64,000 nt of DNA, from NCBI RefSeq assembly GCF_001659605.2, contig NC_035165.2, forward strand, positions 10,846,445 through 10,910,444. Reading direction: 5' to 3'. The notes beneath the pieces were generated by a model, which saw nothing but the letters and a program-made list of their open reading frames with translations, did not search any database and had not been told where the DNA came from. The translations under genes were made by a program, and so were the position numbers. The DNA comes from Manihot esculenta. Its lineage: Eukaryota; Streptophyta; Magnoliopsida; Malpighiales; Euphorbiaceae. Positions 36,060 to 48,607 of this stretch are shown piece after piece (position 1 is the first letter of the stretch; each line of letters starts with the position of its first letter).

Positions 36060-36790
36060 ATTTCTGCACGCAATTCACGACCATAGGCAAATCGACTTCT
36101 ATCAAAATTCGGAAACTCCATGAACTTAGAGCAGAACTTATCGGAATGTCCGATGATACCACAGAAGAAACAGAACGTACCTAATCTTTCATTTGAAGCT
36201 TACGTTTTAGTGGTTTATTGACATCCCGAAGAACCCTAATACGTAAATAATCTCTCCAAACTATTGAAAAATTACGGGAATCAGCTTGGACATAATTACC
36301 AATGTAATTACCCACACCTTCGAACGCTCTCTCTGTCCTAGAACCAACCGGATAGTCATGAGGTTGAACCCAGAAGGCTGCCTTATACAACGGGACATTC
36401 CTAGGGTTGTGACCAAATGGAACCTCTGCGAGAATTATTAAGTTTTGCATAAAATTCCAGGGACCTCCATCAATCACTCTCTCCATATCCATTTTATGCA
36501 TAAACTGAAGCAGAAAAGCGTTTTCCCCCAGGTCCTTCATCATCATTCCCCTACAGGCCTCCAAACTGCAGCCATTGTTGGACGAAAGGCAATGAAATTG
36601 AGAGGCTTATCAGTCACCACTCTACCCACAACACAAAACTGCGCCACCACCACCTCACCATCACCGTCTTCTTCACCGTCCTGATCCATGAATTCCATAC
36701 AACCTCGCTCCTCATCCAAAAGCAATTTTTTGTAAATTTCATTCGACAAAGCATTAGCTTGAGCATCGGAACTTTCTGCCCTAATAAACT
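36060..36790 (-). pseudogene. DUF4283 / CCHC zinc-knuckle sequence, broken
   Basis: Read right to left, the conserved core is VVGRVVTDKPLNF, then MAAVWRPVG, KDLGENAFLLQF, MERVIDGGPWNF and IVWRDYLRIRV, typical of the plant DUF4283 domain often found in LINE ORF1 and related zinc-knuckle proteins. Frame changes occur at about 36550 (between AAVWRPVG and MMMKDLG) and again after KLQMKD (about 36181). The knuckle CFFCGIIGHSDKFC (36132-36178) is in a different frame. No reverse transcriptase is seen nearby. It may be a decayed LINE ORF1 or a DUF4283 gene copy; both readings make it non-functional. Confidence 0.75.
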
Positions 36791-36990
36791 TGAAGTGCAG
36801 AAAAGAACAAAATAAGGAAGACAAGAAAGAATAAAGAAATAGAAAGAAAAAAGAGAAAAAGACAGAGGAATAAGAATAACAATTATCAAATGAGTGAAAC
36901 AAAACTTACAGAGGTAAGAGAGAAAACGTCTTGTCACATGTTGAACAAGAGAGAATACTAGAAAATGTCCTTTCTTTTATTTAATTTAAA

Positions 36991-37208
36991 GGAAAAATTA
37001 TTTTTTAGTCCCTAAAATTTAACGTAATTAACACTTCTGTCTCTCTATTTTGGCGACCCAACACTTAAATCCCTCACTTTATTTTCTATCCAAATTCGTA
37101 GTCCTTCCGTCCAAAATAATCATTTGGGACACGTGAATTGATAAAATTAACCCTCACTAAACCCAAACCCAAATGCCTCTTCTTCTTCTTCTTCCTACCT
37201 TTTGTGCA

Positions 37209-37239
<31 letters not shown>

Positions 37240-37641
37240 CTTCTTCTTCTTCTTCCTACCCTTTTTGCAACTTCTTCTTCTTCTTCACCCTACCCTTTTT
37301 ACAACTTCTTCTTTTTCTTCTTTTTCTTTCTTTTTCTTCTTCCTACCCTTTCTGCAACTTCTTCTTCTTCTTCTTCTGCAACTGCAACTGGAGAAAACAT
37401 GAAAGAGAAAAAAAAATAGAAATTTCACATTGAGAGAAGGGTATTTTGGAAAAAATTATCACCTCTCACTTTTGACTCTTTAACCAAACGGTTTAAATGA
37501 ACGGAAGGACTACGAATTTGGATGGAAGGACTACGAATCTGGACGGAAGAGAAAATGAGATACTTAAGTGTTGGGTCGCCAAAATAGAGGGACAAAAGTG
37601 TTAATTATGTTAAATCTCAAAGACTAAGAAATAATTTTCCC
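36991..37641. mobile_element. MITE with long terminal inverted repeats (Mutator-like)
   Basis: The 651-bp element has inverted repeats of about 130 bp. The left arm (36991-37125) begins GGAAAAATTATTTTTTAGTC and includes ctattttggcgacccaacac; the right arm (about 37500-37641) is its complement with scattered mismatches. Flanking 9-bp sequences taatttaaa (36982-36990) and taatctaaa (37642-37650) match at 8 of 9 bases, as expected of a Mutator-type TSD. No transposase frame is present. The interior is a CTT-rich tract. Confidence 0.85.
37178..37385 (+). repeat. (CTT)n microsatellite inside the MITE
   Basis: An uninterrupted CTT run at about 37210-37254 is flanked by copies of ctaccctttttgcaacttctt, so a compound repeat of about 60 bp is also present. 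Long Leu, Ser or Phe open frames across it are artefacts of the repeat. Confidence 0.92.
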
Positions 37642-37650
37642 TAATCTAAA

Positions 37651-38500
37651 ATAGTAAATAATTATTAATATTTAAAAACTAAAAAAGAAATTAAAATATT
37701 TTATTATCTGAAGATTTAATTGAACTTCAATGAAAATTTTTATAGATTATTTAAAAAAAAACTAAATTTATTTCATCTGGACAAATTTTAAAATTTTATG
37801 TAAAATATTTACATAATTTATTATAATAATTTATGATGATATATTATAATTTAATCTCTAAATTTTTATTTTATTAATAAAATAATTTATTATTATATTA
37901 ATTTTACTATTACTTAATTATTAATTAATTAATAAATTAAATTAAAAATTAAATTATTATAAATATTAAAACTATAAAAATTAAATCCTTACACATTATT
38001 AAAATATAAGAATTAAATTGTTATAAAAATAAAATTTAAAAAATTAAATTATTATATTTTAATAATAAATTTTACCATAAAAATTATTTATTAATAAAAT
38101 AAAATAAAATAAAATATTAATGATTAAATTATTTATTATTAAAATAATAAAAATTAAATTACAAATTTTGCTAAATATAAAAAAAATTACATTGTAATAG
38201 CAAACCCAACCGAATTTGGAATAGCTAGCCATACCCATGGCTAAAAGCCAAAGCTTTGAGGGAAAAAAGGAAACTACAGTGGAAGCTCGTGGTGACAGCA
38301 CATAGCCGCATACAAAAAGAGAAGAGAATAGAACCAAAGAACCTTTGTTTGTAGGACCCCATCACACCTCACTCCCACATACTCCCAACCTTAACCAGCT
38401 TGGTTAACTTTTGATCATCCACTTGAGTTTACGACCGTTGTTAATCAAACTACAAATACGACACTCAGATTTAACTACAATGAGCTTCTTCTCAGCTTCT
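37651..38500. other. AT-rich intergenic DNA upstream of the PDCB-type gene
   Basis: The region 37651-38180 is extremely AT-rich without a clear repeat boundary. From 38200 the composition becomes normal and likely holds the proximal promoter. No gene is seen. Confidence 0.6.
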
Positions 38501-38508
38501 CACTTCCC

Positions 38509-38514
38509 TATAAA
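38509..38514 (+). promoter_or_regulatory. TATA box of the PDCB-type gene
   Basis: TATAAA in ttccctataaaacacattctcc lies about 255 bp before the ATG. Transcription from near 38540 would give a 5' UTR of about 230 bp containing the CT-rich tract at 38662-38702, a common feature of plant 5' leaders. Confidence 0.65.
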
Positions 38515-38768
38515 ACACATTCTCCTATATTATCACTGTGATAAAATACACGTACACATGGTTTAAAATACGCATAAAGTTGAGCTCATATCATCACAAA
38601 CAGACACCTCCCCCACACCCACCGCCTTTCTGTCTAGAAATCTCTATTCTCCCCATTTCTGCTCTCTCTCTCTCTCTTTCTCTGCCTTCTTCTCTTCTTC
38701 ATCTTAAATTCTACCCTTTTGAGTATTGTTGATTTCTCAACCCTTTTGGCCATTTTCTTTGCATAATC

Positions 38769-40383
38769 ATGGTTGTTGTAATGTATTTGGCTCTTTTGTT
38801 GGCACTTGCTGGCCATCCAAGTAAGCTTTTTGTGTTATTATTGCTCTTTTCACAATAATCGTGTATTTTCTGTGTTTTCTGGAGATGGGTTCTTGATCTC
38901 TTGCTGTTTTTAACTTGAGTTCTTCTTCTCTTGTATGATTTAATTGAAAATAATCAAAAGGAAAGTCATTTGATCTTGTTGATTCGTTCTTGTAGGTGCT
39001 GCTTCTTACTGCTTATGCAAGGATGGGTTAAGCGATGCAGCACTTCAAAAATCACTGGATTATGCTTGTGGAGCTGGAGCTGATTGTACACCAATTATTC
39101 AAAATGGTGCTTGTTTCCAACCCAACACTGTAAAAGATCACTGCAATTATGCTGTTAATAGTTATTACCAGAGGAAGGGTCAAGCTGTTGGGAGCTGTGA
39201 TTTTTCAGGAACTGCTACTGTTAGTGCTAATCCCCCTTCAAGTAAGCCATGTTCTCTCTTAATTAACAACCCATCAATCATCCACATGAGGTCCTAGATT
39301 TATTCTTCTACTACCTTCTTGGGATTTGCAGGTGTAGCTTCTGGGTGCGTTTATCCTGCGTCTCCAAGGTACCTCCTTTTCTCTTCCGAGTTTTCTCCCT
39401 TTTTTTCCTTATCTGATAGAGAAATTTCTCACCACTAAAGCTTAGATTCTCTTTGAAGAAGCTTTTTAATTTGTCCACAAAGTTCAATTTTTCTTGTGAT
39501 TGGGAATCTTCATACTGATAAAATCACCAAGAATCTGATTCGCTTACCTGTTCTGTTACTTTCTTACCATAAACTCCAATAATTGATTTTGGTTTTGCTT
39601 AGTTTTAATCTTGTTAGGTAAGATTCCCAAATTTCTTCAATTGTGTCTAAATTATTGAACCCACATGTTCGATTTGAAGTGGGTCTTTTTTTCCTGCGCC
39701 AATTATATATTTTTTTTCTCTTCCGTAGCATCATAGCTAAGAATAAAGGACAGGGGTTAAGCAATAAGAAACAATTAGATTAACATCTTAATACTAAAGA
39801 CCCGGCACCTTTTATTGCAACTGTGACCCGTCATGATATCGATGTTTCAGAACTTGTTTGTCCCCTTTTTTGTCAATTTTTTCTGATTCCTGGTCTCAGT
39901 TTGACACCTGTTCTCCACAATCTCCGTCTCTCTCTCTCGTCCATATCTTGTAATTCAGATAATTCATCTACACATGTCCTTACTCCTGACAAAAGTATTT
40001 CGATCGGACGGTGGAGGATAATTTTCTTGTATGATGTAAATAATTCTGGGTTGTTCTCTTTTATAATTCACAGCACTACTGGGATAGGCACTACTACCCC
40101 TACCACGGGCACAGGCACAGGCACCCCGACCACAGGCACTGGCACAGGCACCCCGACCACAGGAACTGGCATAGGCACCGGCACGGGGACGGGAACTGGG
40201 ACGAGCACCGGGACTGGTACAGGCACAGGCATAGCAGGAGTGACTCCGAGTCCATTTGTTGGGTTGGGACCATCTGGAAGTGGTACTAACATTGACAATA
40301 GTGGTGTGGCGCCCATTGAAGCCACTAACATGTTGTTGGCTTCTCTCAGCCTCTGGTTCTCAGGCCTTGTTTTGTTGTTTTGA
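38769..40383 (+). CDS. PDCB: Plasmodesmata callose-binding (X8-GPI) protein, four exons
   Basis: Exons 38769-38820, 38996-39241, 39332-39368 and 40074-40383 all have GT..AG introns and join in frame to give 214 residues. Residues 1-17 ([17 protein letters not shown]) are a signal peptide. The X8 domain covers about 21-106, with cysteines at 23, 25, 42, 48, 57, 67, 85 and 105 and the motifs [16 protein letters not shown] and [10 protein letters not shown] Thr/Gly/Pro linker (113-165, [12 protein letters not shown] repeats) follows, then a short Ser/Asn stretch and a hydrophobic C-terminus suited to GPI-anchor addition. Family members bind callose at the neck of plasmodesmata and influence cell-to-cell permeability. 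Length and layout match Arabidopsis PDCB-type proteins. Assignment to one particular PDCB paralogue is inference. Confidence 0.9.
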
Positions 40384-40764
40384 GGTTGAAAGATGAAGAG
40401 ATAGCAAGTGGGGTGGACATGTAATTTACAGTTGGACAGTAGGAGATGATCATCCTGGAGGCAAACCCCCACTAGGGTTTTTTTAGGTTTCTTTTATCTA
40501 ATGATAAAAAAAGCTGGGAATTTGATCCCTATTTGAGTGGAAGATGTGACTTCTGTTGGGCGAGAAGCTGATCTCTTTCTTTTGTATTTTTTCTTCCTCT
40601 TTTCCCTTTTGTATATTTAGAGAGAGGGTAAGTATTATGTAGTTTTTTTTTTTTTTTCTAATGGAAAATTGGTACCTTTCTGCCCACGCGTATGTTATGG
40701 GAATTATTCTTAAAGAAAGTGTTGTAATTTATTAGAGAGAGTGGTGGCTGGATGCGATGGTTGC
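40384..40764 (+). other. 3' flank of the PDCB-type gene
   Basis: This is probably 3' UTR and terminator. T-rich and TTGTAT-like motifs occur (ttttgtattttttc near 40580, a T-run at 40642-40656), but no single polyadenylation signal is convincing. It ends at the decayed Copia. Confidence 0.5.
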
Positions 40765-43700
40765 CGTTAGAAATTTCAAACTTTAATTTGTGTTTGTGGT
40801 TGAAGAACAAACAGAGATGGCAAGAACAATAAAAATAAAAATAAATCTGTGCTTAAATTAAATGTTTCTTATATATATAGAAAAAGTATGTTTACATTTT
40901 TAATAAATTTTTAAAAATCAACCACTAATAATATAAATCTATAATCAGTTGAAAAAATTGAAATAAATAAAAATAGTTTTCAGCAGAAATAATTGATCAT
41001 TTGAATAATTTAAATAATTTTTTAATACTCCTTTTTTGCTTAGATGCTGCAAATTTTAAGCTTTTATCTGAAAATTTTAAAGTTACTTCTTGACATGAAA
41101 ATGTCTGTTAGTTGAAGATCAATTTTGCAATATTTCAGTTCAACAAAAAATTTTTTTCTTTCATATCTTGGAGATTTTCTTTTATATATATAAAGAATAA
41201 TTTGATATTGATTTGTTTCGTCTTTCCATAAAAACAGAATTATTTGAGGTGGTAATGGCTGCTTAATTATTCACAAATATTTTTATGCATTTTTTTTATT
41301 TTAAGTTTAGATCAATTAATATTTTTTTAAGCCATAAGACTTGATTTGCAGCAGCTTTTGCTGCAATAAATTTAGTTTCGGTTGTTGATTGTTCAACTAT
41401 TTCTATTTTTTTGAAACACCAAAAGAATACTTCTAAACCCAGATTAAAACAATACCATGAAATACTTTTTATGTCATCTGGAAAATAAGCATGATCACTG
41501 TCAAAGTATCCCTGTAAAATGCAATTTTGGCTTACACAAAATTTAACTTCAAATTCTATTATTCCTTTCATAAAATTTAACTTCAAAATTTTAGCAGCCT
41601 TAAAATATGTTTCAGTTGTACAATTAGCAAACCTAGATAATAAGCTTATTGTTTATAAAATATCGGGCCTTATAGTTATAAGATAAATCAAACATTCCAT
41701 CATGCTTCCGTAAATAGTTTTATTACTCTTTCAGCTTCGTCCTTCTTGCTTAGCTTCTCTTATAGGAGTAGCCATAGTCTTACATTCATCCATTCTGAAT
41801 TGCTTCTTAGTTTTTTTGCATATTTCTTCTGGCATATAAAAATTTCTCCTCTTTTCTGTTTTATTTCCAAATAAGAAAAATGTCATCAGTCCCAAGTCAG
41901 TCATTTCAAAAAATTACATCATTTTTTTTTTAAACTTCTGAACTAGATCAGAACTACTCCCTGAAACAAGTAGTGTCAACATATAGAGGCACTACAACAT
42001 ATTGATTTTATCACCTTTAATGTAAAGAGTAGCTTCACTAAGATTTTTCTTGAAACCCAGCTGCATCAAATGTTCATCAATTCTACTATATCAGGCTCTT
42101 GGTGTCTGCTTTAAATCATACATAGCTTTCTTTAATAAACATACTTCATCTTCATGCCTTTTTACTGCAAATTCTTCAAGCTGCTCAACGTAGATCTCCT
42201 CCTCAAGAAGACCATTTAGGAAGGCAGATTTAACATCTAGTTGGTGTATTTTCTAGCCCTTTTATGTAGCAATTGCTAATAAAATTCTAATAGTTTTTAA
42301 CCTGGCAACATGAGCAAACGTATCAGAAAAGTCAATACCAGGGATTTAAGCATACACTTTGACAACAAGTCTAGCTTTATGATTGTTGATAGAGCCATCT
42401 TCACTTTGCTTGGTTTTGAAAATCCATTTCATTCCAATTACCTTTCTGCCTTCAGGTCTTTTCACTAGCTGCCAAGTCTGATTTTTCTTAGTCATGCTCA
42501 TCTCCTCCTTCATTGCAGCTACCCATTTTGGATCTTTCTTAACTTTTCAAAAATCTGATGGTTCTAGAAAGTAACACTACACCTTTGATAAATATCAGAA
42601 AGTGATCTTGTGCCTCTAATCGGTGCATCATCAACCATATAATCTTTTGTTGGCTCCTTTTGCTGCAATTTTAAAGCTTGATCTAGAAATGAAACTGACT
42701 GCTCTACTTTCTAGTTCCATTTGTCATTCTCCATAAAGTACACATTCCTGCTTATCAGAATTTTCCTTGAATGTGGTTGGAAAACTCTATAAGCTTTTGA
42801 AACTAAGCTGCACCCACAAAGATTTCAGTTTTAGCTAGTATGTCTAGCTTGTCTCTTTTGATATGTGACACATAAGTGAAACATAGACGACCAAACACTT
42901 TAAGATTTTTTAGGGAAGGTTTGTATTCATACCAAATTTTAAAAGGAGTCTTCCCATCAATTGCTTTAGTGGAAAGCCTGTTAAGCAAAAACACTGATGT
43001 GTTTGCAGCCATACTCTTTTGGCAAGTCTTTTTCATGGAGCAAACATCTAGCCATCTCCATTATAATTCGATTCTTTCTTTCACTTACTCCATTTTGTTG
43101 AGGAGTGTATGGAGCAGTGAGTTGATATTCAATTCCAGCTTCTTTATAGAACTGGTTGAATGTTTCTTATATATATTCCTATTGTCAGACCTTAGAGTGT
43201 GAAATTTGCAGCCACTTTTATTTCAATTCATTTCTTAAACTTTCAAAACACACTAGCCACTTCTAACTTGAACTTGAGAAAATAAATCCAATATATTTTG
43301 TTGTAATCATCAATGAAGAGAAGATAATATTTACTCCCATTTAGAGATGGAGTCCTGTGAGGTTTATCCAAGTCTATGTGTATTAGTTTCAGCTTCTCAG
43401 TTGCTCTCCAAGTTATTTGCTTGAAGGGAAGTGTAGTTTGTTTTTCATACTAACAAATTTTGCAATCTAGTAAACAAGCTTCAAGGTTAGGCAAGCTTTG
43501 AACTAACTCTTTCTTCTACATATTCAACATAGCTTTTATGGTGGAAGTGACCAAGCCTCTTGTAACAGATTTCTTTATTGACTTTTGTTGCAAAAAAAGT
43601 TGTTTGCTCCTCCTCCAAAGAATCCAGTGCAAAGCTTTTTCCCCTCATCTTCACTCTAAACACATCTTCATCTTTTGAGTCTTTAATCAAGCATCGATTG

Positions 43701-45211
43701 CCCTCAAAGATCACTTTGAATCCATTTTCAAGCAACTGGCCAACACTTAATAGATTTTGACTAATATTATGTACAAATAACACTTCTTGAATAAGTTTTG
43801 TACCTGAAAAGCTTTCTACTGCAACTGTGCCTTTGCCATTCACAACAGTATACTCTTTATTACCAATCTTTACTTTGGAAGTTACTGTTGTATCGAGCTC
43901 CTTAAAGAGATCACGATCAAATGTCATGTGATTAGTGCAACCACTGTCAATAAGCCACTTGTCACTTGAGCTAATAGTTGTAAAACAGGTTGCTACAAAG
44001 AGTTTCCTCCTCTTCTTAGTTCGCTATCTATGCAACATTTTTCTGTTGACTGTTATTTTTGCAAATCTTTTGATGATGTCCTATCTTTTGACATTTCTCA
44101 CACTATTGATCTGGCCTTCTCCAATACTTGAACAATGGATGGCCTTTCTTTCCACAATGCTTGCAAGGAAAAAAAATCATATTTTGATTCCTCATTGATC
44201 TTAGGAGAATCAGAATCTGAGTTATCCTTCTTGTTCTTTTTCTTCTTTCCTTTGTCTCTCTAATTTGATTGAAATTTTGAAAGTAGTGCACCTTCAACAG
44301 ATCCTTCAGTCCTCATAAGCCTTTTTTGTTCTTGTGCCTACAAAGCATGTATCAATTCTACCAAGCTAATTTTTTTATTGATCTTTAGCATTCTCCAAGG
44401 AGAAAATAGTAGCCTCAAACCTATCAGGCATAGTAACAAGAATTTTTTGAACTACTCTTGTATCAGTAAACTTAGTACCAAGCAATCGTACCTTGTTTAT
44501 AATATTGAGAAGTCTATCTGAATACTCTCTGATAGTTTCAAATTCTTTCATCTTCAGCATTTCAAATTCTCTGACTAGGTTCATCACTTGCATCCTTTGA
44601 TTTTCAAATTTCCTTCATACTCCTCTTTAAGAAAATTCCAAATTCAAAGGTTGTCTTCAAGTTCATGATTCTAGTAAAGATTGTAGGTGAAACTGCAATA
44701 AACAAACATGCATTTGGCTTAGACTTTCTTGCCTTCCGCTCCTTGTGACTTTTCATCTGAGCTACTGTAGAATTGTTTGGTAATGGAAGAATTTCATAAA
44801 CTTCCTCAACCACCTCCCAAAGATCATTTGCATCCAAGTAAGCCTCCATTCTTATAGCCCAAACGTGATAATTTTCATCATCAAACACAGGTAGTGCAAT
44901 GGCAGTGAAAGAAGTTTCTAAACTTAGTAATCCAGTTTCCATCTCTTTTAGTGGGTTCTCACAAATTTCTCATAAGTCCTTCAAGAAGAAAGTTTTGATA
45001 CCAATTGTTAGAAATTTCAAACTCTAATTTGTGCTCGAAGAACAATAAACAAATAAAGATAGAAAGTAAGAATGATAAAAATAAATCTATACTGAAAAAT
45101 CATACTTTTATTAAACTAAATATTGTTTATATAAAAAAAATTTAGAAAATTAAGCAACATAATAGAGTATGTTTATATATTTAACAAATTCCTAAAAATA
45201 TGCCACTAACA
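40765..45211 (-). mobile_element. Decayed short-LTR Copia element F
   Basis: A minus-strand Copia remnant with short LTRs, 45006-45211 (5') and about 40765-40930 (3'). They share ttagaaatttcaaact, agaacaa, aataaatct, gtatgttta and a ccactaa end but are strongly diverged. Next to the 5' LTR, TGGTATCAAAAC on the element strand (44995-45004 region) is a decayed primer-binding site. Gag, protease, integrase and RNase H pieces occur in order. No TSD is recognisable. Confidence 0.85.
41296..44942 (-). pseudogene. Copia F gag-pol remnants
   Basis: Read right to left. A UBN2-type Gag start is METGLLSLETS then LPVFDDENYHVWAIRMEAYL (44942-44604). The rest of Gag (MLKMKEFETIREYSDRLLNI) is followed by a zinc-knuckle remnant with CKHCGKKGHP. 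A protease-integrase junction (43927-43487) has LIQEVLFVHNISQNLLSVGQ. The integrase end (43036-42803) has NTSVFLLNRLSTKAIDGKTPF, and reverse transcriptase traces lie near 42100-42500. RNase H (41586-41296) has STTETKFIAAKAAANQVLWL. Stops and frameshifts separate all of these, so no functional product is possible. Confidence 0.88.
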
Positions 45212-47600
45212 ACATGAACTCAAAAAGTGCATTACTATTTAGATGTTAGGTGAATCAAAACATTTCTGATATACAAATAAATCAGTATTTCTATAAAAAA
45301 AATACCCAAATAAAATTTTTATTTGCATTAATATGTATAATTATTTAACTAAATTAATAGTAAACTATCAATATATAAGTGAAATTTACTGTGTTTTGAT
45401 GGAATAAAATTCCCAATGAATTTCTTTACTAAGAGCATGGGAGAGAACAGTAAAGAGTCTGCTCCAACTTGATGAACTTTATGTGGCGTGAAATAACTAG
45501 GTCTGAGTTTGGGAAGAGACAAGTTATTATTCTATCTGCACGCCAACTTCAATTTCAAAGTTCAAGGTTAAATTGCAGGCTTTTTTTTGAAAAAAGTGTG
45601 CTTTCTTTGTCTGGAGAAAAGAAGAAAGAATTTGAAATTAAATTTTTTAAATTATTTTATTTAGCCATTGAATAAAGGAGAGAAATGTATATTATTTATA
45701 TTAAAATATTTAAATGCTTTTTATAATATAATAAATCTAAAAGAAAAATAAGATGATGGTATAATGATTATTTGCTCTACTTTTTTGAAATAGTGAATTA
45801 TAAGTTTTTTCTATTTCAATAATTTGTTTAAATAATGTTAAAAAAAATAAAATTTCCTCACATTTTTTTTCTCTTTATTTCTCTTATTCAATTGCTCTCT
45901 CAATGATTCAAACAGAGAGCTGGAGTCCATATATGGGCTCAGTCTTATAGGACTCAGCCCAATTACACTGTTCATCTTTAAATCCGTACAATATTTTTAT
46001 TTACAAGAAATTAAAAAATCTTTAAAATTAATCATTTCATAAGAAAAATTTCAAATAAATTTAATAAAAACTATAAGTGATTGTTTTTTAAATAAAACTT
46101 TTTGAGTTAAAAAATTTTATTTTTTAATTTAAAAATTAAATTTATTAAATTAAATTATTATAAAATTCTTAATTGCAAACTGCATGTTTTTATCTTTTCT
46201 AAGCCACATCTTTATTTTAGAAAATGATGTTTTCCTTATTTTGGATTTCATGTTATTTTGTTTCGTTTGATACTATGGGCTCCAAATTGGCTTTTGAACA
46301 TAGAAGGTGATACATGATGAAGTTGGAGTATGAATCGAAGATAAAATTAAAAGAAAAAATTATTATTTAGTTTTTACTATAAAAAGATATTTTAATTAAT
46401 TTTTTAATTTTAAAAAATATATTAAAATATTTTTAATATTTACAAAATAGTTTCATTATTAATTTTAACTATTAAATATTATATAATTTAATCTTATAAT
46501 TTTAAAAATTTTATTAATTAATTTTTTAATTTTTTAAAAAGCTTACTAAATAGTATTTTTATATTAATATCATTTTAAATTTTTTTATAATATTTAACCG
46601 CTAAATTTAATAAAAAAAATTAAAAAAATTTTTAAAAAATTTTTTAATATATTTTTTTAAATTAAGAGACTAACTAATAAATTTTTTTATATCATAGAAA
46701 TTATATAATAATTTTCTCAAATTATAATGAGATACGCATAAAAATAATAATATTTCATACATTTTATAAGCTAAACTGGGATGACACTGAATTTCATGTG
46801 TGAAGATTAAAAGTTTGTCATTTGGCCATCACCAACACTTGCAAAATTACCATTTTGCTAACTATCTCTTTAAGCTATGTTTTATTTTTTCCTATTTAAT
46901 TACATGCAATAAAATAAAACTGTTCTTTCTCGATGTCTTTTCCAATATTGTTAGTGCAATAATTTTTTTAATAATTTACTATTTAATTTTTAAAATATAG
47001 AAAAATTTAATATAGAAAAATTTATCATTAATTTGTTAATTTTAAAAAATATATTAAAATATTTTTAAAATATAAAAAAATTTATTAATCAACATTTTAT
47101 TAATTTTAACATTAAATATTTTACTATTAATTTTTATAGTATGAAAAAATTTATTAATTGATATATTAATTTTATAAAATTATAAATTTTAAAAAATATA
47201 TTAAAATATTCGTAAAATGTTAAAAAATTTATTAATCAATTCTTTGTTAATTTTAGATATTAAATTATTATTAATTCTTATACTGTGAAAAAAAAATTTT
47301 AATTAATTTTTTAATTTTATAAAAATATAAATTAATTAATCCCTCCAACTGAGAATATTTTAAATTCTTTTCAGTGTTTTATAATTAAAATTAATAAAAA
47401 AAATAATTAATATAATTTTTAAAATAATAAAAATAATTTAATATATTTTTAAAATCAATAAATTAATTAAAAAAAATTTCATATTATAAAAATTAATTAA
47501 TAAATTACAAATACTATTGCATTAAACTCTACTAGGCACACATAAATAAAATAGGCCCGAAAAGAAAGATCTAAAAAAACATAAGTCAATTGATTATCTC
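45212..47600. other. AT-rich intergenic region
   Basis: Very AT-rich sequence without a coding pattern. It contains a decayed MITE (46353-46718) and several related AT-rich stretches around 46990-47340 that repeat ttaatttttaaaaatatattaaaatattt-like words. Short open frames here look random. Confidence 0.6.
46353..46718. mobile_element. Decayed AT-rich MITE
   Basis: The left arm GAAAAAATTATTATTTAGTT (46353 onward) and the complement of the right arm ending at 46718 (GAGAAAATTATTATATAATT) match imperfectly for about 70 bp. The element is about 366 bp. No clear TSD is seen. The termini resemble the MITE at 36991, so it may be an older relative. Confidence 0.5.
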
Positions 47601-48533
47601 TCGTTAAGAATTTAACTTCCGGAGAATTATTATTAGAGCATTAATTTTTTATAAAATTTACTAATTAATTTTTATTTCAATTCAATTATAACATGAATAT
47701 ATTTTGTAAAATTAAAAACTTTAATATTTAAATTTAAAATTATAGAAATTAAATAATATATAAATTAATATTATAAAATTAAATAATATGAATAATTTAA
47801 GACTACAAATAATTTTTTAATTTTTCTAATTAAAAAAGGTGTTAAATTTTATAAAATATAAGAATATTTAGAGTAATTTTAAAATAAAAATTAATTAGTC
47901 AATTTTATAAAAATTTAAATAATTGATGATAATAATTTAATTTAACCTTAAAAATATATTACTTCCATTTCTCTATGCTCTTCCTCTGCAAACGACTTTT
48001 AAGGCCAATTGGCCTTTATTTAGCCGGCAATGGCCCATTGCCATTCTTTTTCTTGGTTTTTCAATTATTTTTCGAGTTAATAAAAATAGTTCTTCTAGAT
48101 TGATAGATTTTTGTGGGACTATTTTATTTTCTCCTTTTCTTAATGGAGGTGAACATCTCAAGCTTTTTCTTGTTATTTAATCTCTCTTATTATTTTGATG
48201 AAATTTCTAAGTAAGAAGAGTTAATATATTTTCTTAAATATTCTCGTCTTAATTTATTTAATGGATAATAAAATTTTAAATAAATATTAACATAAATTTA
48301 TATAATATTATCAGATGGAATATAATAAAAAAATTTTAAAATTAATATTGTCGAAGTTAATATACAGTCAACTAATGGACTTAAAGAGTAAACAAGCATT
48401 ATCGTTTTTAAAATTTTAATTTTTAAATAAAAATAAAAATAATATAAATTTAATTTAACTCATTTTTTTAATAATAAAAAAAATAATAATATAGTAGGGA
48501 AAGATAAACAGAAAAGGAAAAATTCACACAACA

Positions 48534-48557
48534 CGCTAGAAGGAGGGCTTGAACCTC

Positions 48558-48590
<33 letters not shown>

Positions 48591-48607
48591 AACTGAGCTA
48601 TTCCAGC
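48534..48607 (-). tRNA. tRNA-Asn (GTT)
   Basis: The 74-bp gene begins GCTGGAATAGCTCAGTTGG on the minus strand. The acceptor stem is GCTGGAA/TTCTAGC with discriminator G, the anticodon stem is TGTGG/CCACA, and loop CTGTTAA gives anticodon GTT. The T arm GGAGGTTCAAGCCCTCC is intact. There is no intron. An A-run at 48518-48522 gives a Pol III T-terminator just downstream. Confidence 0.96.

Noticed and set aside
37138..37433. Leu/Ser/Phe-rich open frames
   Set aside because: These are three readings of a CTT microsatellite inside a MITE.
39564..39764. Minus-strand open frame within intron 3 of the PDCB-type gene
   Set aside because: It lies wholly inside a well-supported intron and shows no domain.
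45905..45970. Possible hairpin around gggctcagtc and gactcagccc
   Set aside because: Arms match only partly and no element boundaries or TSD are visible.
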